Origin: Daphnia carinata
Lineage: Eukaryota; Arthropoda; Branchiopoda; Diplostraca; Daphniidae
Direction: 5' to 3'
NCBI RefSeq assembly: GCF_022539665.2
Contig: NC_081338.1
Location: forward strand, 4,649,679 to 4,713,678
DNA length: 64,000 bases
Part shown: positions 35,512 to 47,600 of the stretch, piece after piece
Layout of the letters: each line of letters starts with the position of its first letter
How positions within the stretch are numbered: the stretch's first letter is position 1
Made by a program: the position numbers and the translations under genes
The notes under the pieces: generated by a model
Database searches by the model: none
Seen by the model: the letters and a program-made list of their open reading frames with translations, nothing else
Told to the model about the DNA's origin: nothing

Positions 35512-38500
35512 TGTCAACACAGAGAACTATTCGTTTGGAAGTTAATCGCAACGGAGATGCGGGAAGTAGAAAAGATCTTGTTTAAAAGTTACACGCCGAC
35601 AGATTTCGTTTAGCCGAGTTTACTACACAATTACGCGCATAGGTGCTAGGTGGCATAGGTCGATAGGTGTCACTTTGAAATCGTAGGAGGAGCCTATGTT
35701 TGGGCCAGAAGGGAAAGTGCGGATGCGGACTGAGTAAACTGCCGATGTTAAGGTGTGGACTGGCGCCCCAAAAGTGCCACCAAATCGACGGGTTATATTT
35801 CCAAGCCTCCTTTTTTGTAGTTTGCTTTTTTATTAAAACTTAGTGTTTCTTATTATGCCTGGACTATCGGTAAAGTAAAACTGGGCTGCTTGCGAAATTT
35901 TCCAAGCCAATCCACACCTGAAAATCCGCAGATTACCCATTTCGAAGTCGTTGGAAAATATGGGCCAGTTGTAAATGTGGCATCGAGCCAGAAGAGGCTT
36001 CGGATCAGGGACTTTGACTCTTGCCTTAAAACCACGTTAAAACCAAGTTGTCGTGCACTCGTGGTGGAGCAATGAGACCCCGTTACTTTGTTAGAACTTG
36101 AAGGAGCATACCATTTGCCCATTATACTGGTTAAATTCATATTTTGAACTTATCGATGATAGCAATGATTCGCAATGTTATCTGACATTTTAAAGAATCG
36201 AGTTGGAAAAGTTCAGAATATCGGAAATGCCCGTACGAAAGCGTGATGTAAGCAGAAGGCGCCATTTCCACATGCACGGTGAATCAAAGAAACAAAGGTT
36301 AAACATACAGGTAATAATTCTGCATCAACATTTATCGTCATATGAAAGTGTAATCTATGATCTTCGTGCATGTGGGTGCAATAGAAACGAGTAAATCTGT
36401 CCGTCTTCCAAACATTCGTGTTTCAGTGCTAGAATCCTTTTACAGATGGCATGGTGAAACTCGTTTGCTTTGCGCGGGCGTGAAAAGAGAGTCCATCAGG
36501 ACGGGGTTGATGTTGGAAGAGAAAGAGTAAAGTGAACAGAGACAAGAGTGGCAGCTTGAGAAGGGTAGTGAACGAGAAGCAGCGGAAATAGTGAACTCAG
36601 GTTTGGCTTTGTCGCTCTTGTCACTCCATTTGGGTGGCTCCACAGTTTCTTAAAACACAATCCTGATATTATAGCAATATAAAAGTGACGTCGTGATTGT
36701 GGAAAACAAGAGTGGGGATGAGTGATGGATCTGTGGTAGTAATTCGTGACAACTTCGATCGCTGGTTACACATTCAAAGTAATCAAATGTTGCCTGCTGC
36801 ACCTTTTGCCGACTTAAACGTTTTGTCCCTATCTTTAATTTTCTTTTCTTATGACGTTAGAAAGCTGGCACGAGAGGAAACGTTATTTCCTGACGTGAAA
36901 TCATAGCAAGCTAATTTCCTTTGTTTTTCTCTGCTCTTCCTGCCTGATTTCTTTCCTCCTTGGTACCCATTCCCATTTTTTGTGGTATATGTTTCTTTAA
37001 AAAAAATCATCATTTATGTTTGTTTTTTTAAATTCTTTATTTCCTTTCCGTTTTTCCCCCTAAGGCAAAGGACACAACACCAAGATATTAAAAACAACAA
37101 CCTTCTGCTCAGAAGTCATAATTCTCAATGTCGAGAAGGCAATCTTCCAGTGAGAAGCATCGTGTATTACGTAGCAAGCAGTCATTCGATCATTGAGAAC
37201 CACAGGCATTATCGAGCTTGCACAGACAGGCAAAGACATCCGCCCACGATCCACTGACAAGACCCTGCCGTCAGATCCATACGGCAGGGATCGCAACGGA
37301 GGCAGCACAGTTGGAGCGGAACTGGCAGCCATCAACATTTTTCTGCTTTACGAATTGAAGCAGCAGCGTGTAGCTGCTGAGAAGCTGGCGTGGTGGCACC
37401 GGCCAGCCGCCGGCGAGTGAGCCTCGCTTTGATCGCCGGGACTGGAGTGCAGCCCAGCTACTGCAATGCCTGGGCCGGGCGGAGCAGTGGCGGACCTTTT
37501 AGGCCTCGGTCATGCCAATCTGCTTTCGCTGCCATCACCTTCCAATGAGCAGCAGCAGGAAAAGAGAACGAAGAAGACGAACGAAAATCGTTCACGCTCT
37601 CATGGAAAGTGTGACGACCAGGTGGCGTCCAACCACATCTTTTCCATCGGTAACCATGCAGCCTATCCGACTGACCAGACTTGTTTCCAGTCCCACGTCT
37701 GGTCATTTCTGGAACTATTCGCCACGTTTCACCCATTTGGGAGTAGCGTTGTCGGATCGTTTAACCGAACGAGTCCGATTCACTGGGCAAAAACAACTGC
37801 AATGGAATCACGACCAGCCATCGCTACGGCCCGACCAAGACCAAAGATCAGCTGCAATTGATGGAGAAACCTGCTATTGGCCAATAGCATTCCCTTGTTA
37901 GTGGCACTCGTCTTGGTCGTCTCTGATTTCCTGGTCCTTGTAGCCTTGGTCTTCCATTTGTTTGAATCATCATCTTCGGCTTCGTTGTTGCCATCCACTT
38001 TGGTCTCGTCGTTCCCATCTAGCATCGATCCTCTTGTTTTAACATGCAAAGAAGTGGTTCACTCCCTGTCTCCAGCTCCTGATGAACGTGAATCGTGCAG
38101 TGGAGACCCACATTTGTTGCCGGCATGGACGTCCGATGGAACACTCTTCTCCATTTGGATATTTGACAGCGTACTGCTCTGTTGTGCAGTTCTTTGCCGA
38201 CTGATTCGGACATCGTCCATCTGGCTGCGCCGATCTAAATTCCGTGACCGTTCATTTTGCTTCGATTCTAAATTGAATTGCTTTTCTCAACGTGCCAGTG
38301 AAGATGGGAATAAATTCAACAGCCGTTGTGACCACGTTAGCAACCAAGATCGTGTCTGGGTAAACACTCTTCGTCCCTTTCATTCAGATTGCGACCGTGC
38401 CCGACGGATCAGGAAGTGCGAGGTGACACTAGGTGACTGGTGGCATTGGCTGTGGCCGTCCAACCACACCCACGATGTTCGTCTGTCTGATGTCTTCACT

Positions 38501-38653
38501 CAATCGCTCTCACGTCACCGACGAGGTGGCCTTCAGTGGACTTGTGCCATTTCTCAGTGGCGACCAAACTGTACCCATTTGGATAATAACGTCGGTAACG
38601 ACCAATTCGTGAAACGTTGGCCCGGCTTCCGTCTTCCGACATCTGCACTGCCT
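35512..38653. other. Upstream region and probable long leader of the NALF gene
   Basis: About 3.1 kb between the divergent lectin (-) and NALF (+) start codons. From about 37060 the sequence becomes more GC-rich. A 259-codon stretch (37877-38653) is open in the NALF frame, but it has no ATG, so I treat it as untranslated leader. A 131-codon ORF begins at 37466 (MPGPGGAVADLLGLG) and a 130-codon ORF overlaps it. Neither has recognisable features; they may be upstream ORFs. Confidence 0.45.
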
Positions 38654-41600
38654 ATGCTGGTGGCGAGAAACGCTACGCGGCTCATATTGGACAATAATAA
38701 ATTATTACGCAACTCTCTCGGTCGAAGAGCAGCCGTTACCCCAACCATTTCATCCAGTTGCCTGGCGATAGTGCTTCTTTTGAGCAGTTTTAGTTCAGTC
38801 GTCGTTTCATCGGGCACACCCAATCCGCAAGCAGTGCCACCGCTAGGGTCTTCATCAGCACAGCCATCGTCTGCATTAGCGAGTGACCGTTTGCCCATGA
38901 CTGATTCACTTAATCCGTGGCTAGCGGCTGACGGCGGCCTCATCCTTCGAGCGGCTGCCGGAGACACACCAAATTCTTCGCCCCTCAACTGGATTCGACC
39001 CAATCCTGGATCTTGCATTCCTCAGCCGACCATTCCGGCATGTCCGTCCGACCGTTTTTGCCGCATACCTGAAACAAGTTCACTTCCTGTTTCGTTCGCC
39101 CATCCCAGCGGCGGGATGTCCCCAATCAATAACAATAGCACTCAAATTGGTGTCATTGGCTACCGGCCTTTGGATTCCGCGTCAGGCCGTGACGGCCGAC
39201 AGGAGAAAAACAGCGGAACAAGGGGCGAAGTGAGACGGAACGAGAATGGGTTACCACCAGACGATGATGGCTTGAGGAATGCGGATGCAGCCGTAGCCAA
39301 AGCGAGCCAGTGCCTTCCTTACTTACAGCCCGGTAGGAGAGAGCGAAGCGATGACGGGCCGTCGTCGGCCGAGTGCATCTGCGGCCACCCGGACGGGGCC
39401 AAACGGATCGACACGCTGCGCAAGTATCACCTGCAGCACTGCTACCACTACAGCTTGTGGCACGTCCTGAGCGACACGATGCGCGAGGGCATCGCCATCA
39501 GCCGGCAGCAGTGCTACGCTTACATCGAGGCCGTCCAACGACTCGACAATTTGGCCGCCCATTTCGTCTGCCAATTTGAGGATATCATCCGACGCTACGA
39601 TTGCGGCCAGACCTTCTCCAGCAAATCCTCTTGTCACCAATGCAAGGTAGGACCATTTATTTACGCACTTGGTAGTTACTAACAAACGGTAGCCGGGGGC
39701 ATTGATGTATGTGTCGTGTGTGCGCCGATGTGACTTCGCTTACATCGCTTATGCATTTGCGAGTCTACCTGGTAAAGGTTTCGAATGAGGTACTAGAGTG
39801 AGCTCTCCAAACGGCTTACTAGAGAAGTTTACGGGGGGGGGAGGGGATCGATAGTGACGCTAGAATTCAAGTGTGATTGAGTTTGCAGGCAACTCTTGGG
39901 GGGCTTACCAAATTTGATGTATCAAAGGGCTTTCTTGTAATACTATGCCGTTATCAATGTTTTCAGCATTATTCGGTTTCGTTTTTTTGATGATTCCACC
40001 ACTTTTCGCGCCTCATACTTTTGTTTTTGAAATTCTCTATCTGATTGGAAGTAGTGCGGTAGCACTTACACATTAACTTGCGCAAGAGGCAGGCATGTTT
40101 TAAAACGCCAAAACCCAAATTGAAATTACAAACTTGTTCGTAATGGAAACTCAAAATGAGCTAATAGACCTTTAGCCATTTTTTGATTACCATTGACGAA
40201 CAGACAACAATTAGCAGTTGCAGCGGGATTTCTCTCGTTCTATCGCAGATGAATCGAACGTGTTTGATGCAGCGCAACGTGTGATCTAATATGCTGACTA
40301 ACCAATTCAATACAGCATATTTTGCTTCTGCAGTGGAAAAGAAAAAGGGGAGGCAATGAACATTTCTTTGTATATCAGCTTCGATTCAAGTTTCTATTAT
40401 CATCGATACGGTTTCTTTTCTTTTGCATTCTCCTCTTGTCCACACTCGCCTCGAATTGTACGATGGGTTGTTGACAAATGTGTTCCACGGAGCCAATGGG
40501 ATCGACTGTAACGGAGGATAAGAACCGAAGACGAAACACACGGACGCACGGACTCTGAGATACTAAGAGAAAGAAACAAAAGGGCAGAGTTAGCAGACGC
40601 GGGAGAAGGGGGAGAGAGGCTACGGGAGCGGTTCTCGGGGGCGAACCTGTGCTTTCGGCTGCAACTTTATTGATTCCGTCAGCAATCTCAACATCTTTCC
40701 CTTGACTGGCTCGAAAGGCGATGGGGGAAAGAGGACGACAGAAGAGGGAGACGAGTGGCGGATAGGAAAAGGAAACAGAAAAGGAGATGACGAAAAGGGA
40801 AGGAAGTGAAGAAGAGGAAGAAGAAAACTAGGAAGCAACGGGATGTCCATATCCCCTAATATCAAAGGAAACAGAGGTTCATCTCGCCTCATCCCTACTT
40901 TCGTTTTCCTCCTTTTCGCTTTCCCTTTCGTTTTCCTGCATTTGGACGGGAGAAAAAAAAAAGTTTTCATGCTTGATGTCGAAATGTCCATGACTTGCCA
41001 CGGTATTGACTTAATAACACCGACGTCCGTTTTCTCCCGGTGCTGCCAAACAGTTGGCCAGTTCTTCCGCCTTTGTTTAAACTGCGTGCAAGGACGACCA
41101 CTCTTCCACATGTGCATTATCGTATAGCTCAAAAAAAAAAAAATTTCCATCTGCCCGAATCTGGACGCATATTCACGAAAAAAAAAAAGGGGAATCCAGC
41201 AACTCGAGAACCTGACTGTTCGAGAGAGATCGACGTGCTCTATCGATCTATTAATACAAGCGCATGGTCGGTATGTTCGAAGCGGTTCGAAGAGTCGACG
41301 CCGATGCAAGACGATTCGATTCATTTGTGTGGCTTTTGTGTAGGACGAAAAGAGATCCCCCCCCCATACTCTGATCCTTCTTGTCCCCCTCTATTTTTTT
41401 TTTTTTTTTTTTATCCTTTGCCCGTTACTACTTGAAAATTAGATCCTGTTGGAAGATCGTCATTGCGGCGATACTTCCGCTCTGTATTGCTCTTTCTTCT
41501 TGGCCAGCTTGTTCTTTTCTCTCGCCTCTTCTTTTTTTTTTTTTTTTTATTTCCCAGCACTGATGGGTCCGAGCTCTACGCACACACTTTGTATTCTGCC

Positions 41601-44600
41601 AATGGGTTGGCGAGTTATAGGCGACGAACGGGAGAAACCAACACGATTCGTGAGCAGTGATACGGCGCATAGTGGAGTGGTTTGGATGCCAAAGAAAAGG
41701 GGGATGCGAGCTGACTGCTGAATTGGGTTGGGGAAATGGAACAAAATGGCCGAAATCCCTTCAGCTTATTTCTACTGGTACACATGTAGGCCTGCGCCGA
41801 AGAAACTAACCAGACAGAAAAAAGAGAGAGAGAGACAGACAAACACTATACATTGACTCAACAAGACAAAGGAGGTGACTGGGCCTAACTCACGACAAGA
41901 GATTGACAGAAAACCCAAAGAGGAACTGGCAGAGCAGATGAGGAAAAAAAAATCCCAACCGAGAAAAAAGGATTTTCTTGTTTGATTGCCATCTGCGTGT
42001 CAACAACTCGCCCGTTCTTGCGTACGCGTCATAAATACGATAGATCCCCCACTCATTCCCCTCCCTGTTCTCTGGCTGCCTACCTCACATTGATTATCTA
42101 TCTTTTCCTCTTTTTTTTCTGGGGCTTGTCTCTAAAATTTGAACATCTCCGACGCTTTTGGGGCCTTGCCCCACCAAACTCTCGAGGCTTTCGATTGTCG
42201 TCGAAACGAGTGTTTGCCACCACTTCATCACAATAGCGAATTTGACAGCAGCCCCACCGCTTTTGCGTCCCCCCTTGCGTTCACGGCCGTTCTTTTTTCT
42301 TTATTGCAGTCAGCGGGCCTTTCGTTTTACTCACCATCGTTATACCATTTTTCATTCTTAATTTTTTTAGCCCCGAATGAAGTGCTTTCCTGCTTTGGTT
42401 ATTTCTTTGTTTCTTCCAGCGCTTTTTGATCCTCCCTATCTCCAGATTTGCAAATGGATCATTACTTAAAAGTTGTTCAACAAACAACCCAATGTGTTTT
42501 TTTTTTTGTTGAACAGTTTTTTAATTTCTAAAAAATTGCGCCCATTTAGTTTTCAAATCAACTTAAAATGGATGGGCATTCGCTTGGCTTTCTGATTGAC
42601 AGTTGTGCGTGTAGAAGCCAATCTACTATGGCGATCAATGCGTTTTTATTGGTATACTCGTAGTTGCATTGAAAAAAAAACAAAGAATTCATTGATCCGG
42701 AATCTGTAATTACTATATTTCTTGTAAATGATTGGTTGTATAGTGCGTCTAGATGAAGAGCACTCGCCAGTAAATATGGTAATTACAGTGCCCCTCCATT
42801 GATGAATTATTACTTTATCGTTAAAGGCTTCCGTTGTTCCGTGCCAGTTGTTTGTCTTCATTCTGCGATCCCACTTCCCCCCCGACTCTTCTAAACGACA
42901 TTCGAGTAACTTTGTTTTTTAACGTCGCCCCATTTTGGCAAAGTGTTTTGATAGTTTGCCATATCCAATAAGCAGCCGTCAAACGTATATATCTCACAGA
43001 CCAAATCTACTGTTCGTTCTCCTATCGGTGTACGTGTGAAACCATAACGTGTTATTATTTACGATCCATATAAATATCCCCCCCTTCGACAAATCAGATT
43101 TTCTCTTGTAATTCTGATGGCGCGATCGCTACAGAACGTTGGGGGGAAAAAAATGGGTATCTCCACTGCGCTCAGGTGACTACCCATACAAAAGTCTTTC
43201 TAATCAATAAAGAGCTGACGCCTACGAACGGCTGCTACTTTCATTTATACACAGCTTCCTGGTTTAGAAAAAAATGATTGAAGTTGCTCGTCACGTCTCT
43301 GTATTTCAACGGTAAAACGTGCATGATGAGGACCACTCGCGAAAGGTTTGGTACGAGTAGGTTCTTTTTTTAATTTTAAAACTGCGACCACCCTACTGTA
43401 AATCCCCCCCCCCCCCAATTTTGTACAACACTTTCAAAGTTTGGTCGTGAATACCTTGAATATCAAATAAGTCACGTTGTTCCTTTACAACGATCCTCCC
43501 AAAAGTCCCGAAAAGCTGTGAGTCGCCATTCGTCAGTGTGTCAAGGAATGAAAGGATGAAGGAGCGGATTAATCGCTTGCCGAAAAAAGAATGAATCACG
43601 TGCTATTAATCTGGGGGATGAGGAAACAACTCAGGAAAGGGCTTAATATTCGTTTGACATTTAGGCATCCTGACAAAGAGAAACTCTTTTACGACAACCT
43701 TTCAAGTTCCGTTAGGCAATCCCTGTGTATTCTGAAATCGTATAATCACATCTTCAAATAAATAGAATTTTTTTTTACCATCGCCGTGTCGTTTTAGGAG
43801 CCACGTAGGGAATGCTAATTTCTACTAACATCCGGTCGGAAATCAATGATCGGAAAAAAACCGTGTAAGTTGGCATATTTCCAAGCAAATCATTGATCTA
43901 TATGCGCGTCAAACGTAATTGGAAGAATCCCTTTTGTTTTTCTGCTTGCTCATAGCCTTTTACTGTACAAGTCTCTCATTTGGGCCCAAGAGCAAAAAGG
44001 AAAATTCGATCGACCACAAGACTTGTGTGTGCACGCTCTTTTCTTTTAGAGAGCCTCTCACGCTTATTAGTTTACACCCCGTTTCCCCTCGCTCCCCGCT
44101 TTTTTCCCTGTGCGTGGCTATATCTTTTGTAATATTTACCACACGACACTGTCGCCATATGTCGTCGCCATCTTCGTAATGAACGCTTTTTGTTTAACGT
44201 GCACTGTGTTTGAGTGACTCGTTTAAAGAAATTTGCATTCAAGTGGGCTTTGAAGTGAACATCCAAAATGGAACTATAACCCCGTAAATTAAAATCGAGT
44301 GTAGTTGGGTTGTTTGTTTATAAAGTCTGAACTACTACATTTTGGGGTCTTAATCAACATAACGGCGGGCCAGCAGCGGCCGCAAAAGGCAATCAACTAA
44401 CAGCCCTGTGTTGTCTCATTTCATTGGAAACGGTTTCATTATTTTGCATTCGATATTGTCTACGGACGAGAGCTTTACGAATGCAAATTCTCTGTATTCC
44501 CGTGAGAATCCTCGTAAGACTTGGAGACAAAAGGGTCGTGAATCTGTCGGTCTCGATTGCTCTGGGTCCGTCTAGTTACTAAACCTCAATTTTCGACGGC

Positions 44601-47600
44601 CATTTTCTTCGCCAGTATCTGAACATGTTCTGAAAATTGTAGATTTAAGCATTGACTTTCCTCCTACGCCATAATCGTTAAATGCCCAAAAAGCCGCTAA
44701 AATTCAAAAATGTTTTCATTAAATAGCGCAAATAACAACACGTAAAAAAAAAAAAAAAAAATGTGTAATCCATCAATTATATACCGATGTGTTAGCATGT
44801 CTGGGATATGTGCCATAGACAATTACGTAAGTCATTGCTTCTAACACTTTTTTGTGTGTGCCACCACTTGAGGATCTCAGGATATTTCTTATCTCTAATG
44901 GAATCGTGTCTGAATTGTTCGCGGAAAAAAAACAACAAAACACTCCCATCTTTTTTTCTCCCGATAGATGGCTGATTAAGTTTTTTGCTGACCAGATAAT
45001 CGATGGCTATCGTTCGTGCTATCTTTGATATCGAAGGCTTTCATGTGTGTTGTACTGACTAGCGATGATGGCCACTCAAATTGTTGACCTTTCAGGTCTT
45101 TTACTTGGTTCCTAAAATTGTACTTTAAAGCAGATTGTAATATGCGATTAGTTTTAGAGCCATTACTGAAAGCCACATGATAGAACATGCACTGTGCAAC
45201 GGTGAAAACTACCAATTTCTTAATGGGATTATGATAAATTCTTTTTTTTTTGTGGTAACTTTTTCGCAACTTTTCCGTACATTTTTTCAATTTTCTTATT
45301 CTATACGGAAAGCTAAGCTTGGAATTTATAAAATAATGCGCATCATGTTCTAGAGAAAAGGAAAGGTTAGGGCTTAAAAATTGTATTCGTAAATCACGTC
45401 AACAACCTTCCATTTTTAGCTTTGCGACCGTGACCAAAGACTCGAACTTTAATACTCCGCACAAAAAGAGGCGAACGCGAAAAAACAAAAGACTGCACGC
45501 ATTCACTGCATAGGTAAATAATCGAACTCATACATCAGCTTATTCTCACGTCCCCTGCATTATCGATGTCAAAGAAAGGTAAAATCAATCGCGTACATCG
45601 GTACAGTCCTTTTCTCTCTGCGTATGTAGAAACACAAAGTTTGGGGGGTTTGTATACAAAACGAGAGGAAACATCGATTTCAATTGTGGTCTCTAGAACA
45701 TCATACGTCTCGTCTTTAAAAGAGTACATAGTCGTGCAACGGACGTGACATCTAGAACAGTAGAAGGTGGGTCGATACCATCTCACCGGCGAATACTGGG
45801 CTTATCTGGGATGGGGGGGGGGGGGGAAGGGCTTCTGCTACTAAAAACCATCGAGTGGTCTGATGCTACGTTTTGTCCAAGGCACGCATTTCACTGATGA
45901 ATGGCTGAAGCCAAAATAACGAACGTGATGCGTTCGAAAAACGACCCAACATCTCGGCAATCAGCTGACTCAACGTTGAAATTCACTTTGTAGGTTTGAT
46001 GAAATGGAGTCGCTTCGATTGTCATCCGCTCTCTGGTTACATAACTCCATTAGCTGATCACTCTTATTTTGGTTTTCGATAGAAAGGACAACGTGTACAA
46101 GAAACGTTAACGTAGCCAATTTTACGATAAAGGCTTTTTGACTTAAAGTAATAAGAGATGTCGTTCTTAAACATTTAAACTCTTGATACGTTTCCCCTAT
46201 GCTGAAGTAAATCTGAAATTAAATTTTTTTGCTTTTCGGTGTGGCAAAGGTTGACTCGTACGCCAACTCTCGAATTGCCATTATTCTTAATTAGGCAAGT
46301 GAGAGCGCATGAAGTTTGACCATGTCGGGCTGTTTCGTTGATAACCTAAGTTGCCTAAATCGTTACCTGGTTACCTCAGTCGCTTACGTTCATTAGAAAT
46401 GATCGTAAAAAACCTGCTTTATCAGCCTTGGCTCTAATCAGTAAATCATCAACTCACAAATCCATGCGTGCCTTTTGTTTTAAAGTTGTTTTATAGATGA
46501 AAAAAGAAACGCCATTGTTTGGATAATAACGCCATCGTTTTGATGTAACCTCAATGTTTAGCAGAGTTCAGAATTTCATCGTCAGTCATTTAAGTAACGT
46601 ATAAGATCATTCGTTTTGTCTTATACTTTATTAACTGTGTCGCCCAGGATCCACCTAGTAAACACAATCTAAATTACTCTGCCCATAAATCGTTAACTTT
46701 CATTAGCGTGTTTTTTTAATAGGGATTATTAGGTTTCGTTACATACCATAGATGGCTCTACCACCAGTACAGTTCCTAATACTTTTAATTTCGCCTATTA
46801 AATGCCTTTAAAAAAACACGCTATCGATTGTAATTACTCTAAGGAGGGAAAATGACATTTTTCAAATCCGGAATTAGCAGAAGAATGAGCGTGCGTGCCA
46901 ACTTTGTGCCGATGCACGCGAGTTTCCGCATGATCAAGTTTTTTCACACGTACCTACAGGGAAGGTATGATCAACAAAAAAAAGGCTTAGAGAGTGAACG
47001 GCAATTGTAACGGCAAAGCCAGGAGGAAGATGGCAAAGCAAAACGATAAGAAGACTATATAAACAAGACGGGAAGAAAGTGAAAATCGATATTTGGCTGA
47101 CGTAATATGGAAAGCGTTTTCGATGGGGCATATACTTTCTTGCAGGATGGTAGGGCTTTCTTTTTTTTTTTTTTTTTTTTTATACTGTTGTCTGTCGTTA
47201 TGCTGTTTACACATTCGGCCATTTGTGTGCATTACCACTTTGACCGTCAACACCGACAATCTCGTATTACTGCGGCCGAATTTCCCCGTTCCCAACGGTC
47301 TATCCCAATCGTTTAAACTCTGACTATCTTTTACTTAAAAAAATCAATCGCCAGCGAGCGCGGTGTCACTGTAAATTGTCAAGTATTTTACACGCGAGGG
47401 TAGCCAGGAATGCATTCGCTTCAGATATTTGTAACAAAAAAGAGTGGGGAATTAATTCTCGAAAGAAAAATACCTGTGTTTTGCTAAATGCTGATTTTGT
47501 TGGCGGGATTAAACTGTTGTCTGATTACAAAGTTTTGAAAACAATGTATGTTGACATTGTAAGGTATAAATTTGGATTGATTGTTTAACTGCTTGAGTAC

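Noticed and set aside
38554..39018. 154-codon ORF antisense to NALF
   Set aside because: It lies fully opposite a well-supported exon and has no family features.
37877..39682. A single 601-codon protein
   Set aside because: The frame starts at TTG with no ATG until 38654, and its 3' end runs past a clear GTAGGA donor into the NALF intron.
40620..41324. 234-codon minus-strand ORF inside the NALF intron
   Set aside because: It is long but low complexity (CT/GA-rich DNA giving Phe/Ser/Leu/Lys runs), without splice support, domain or repeat-element signature.
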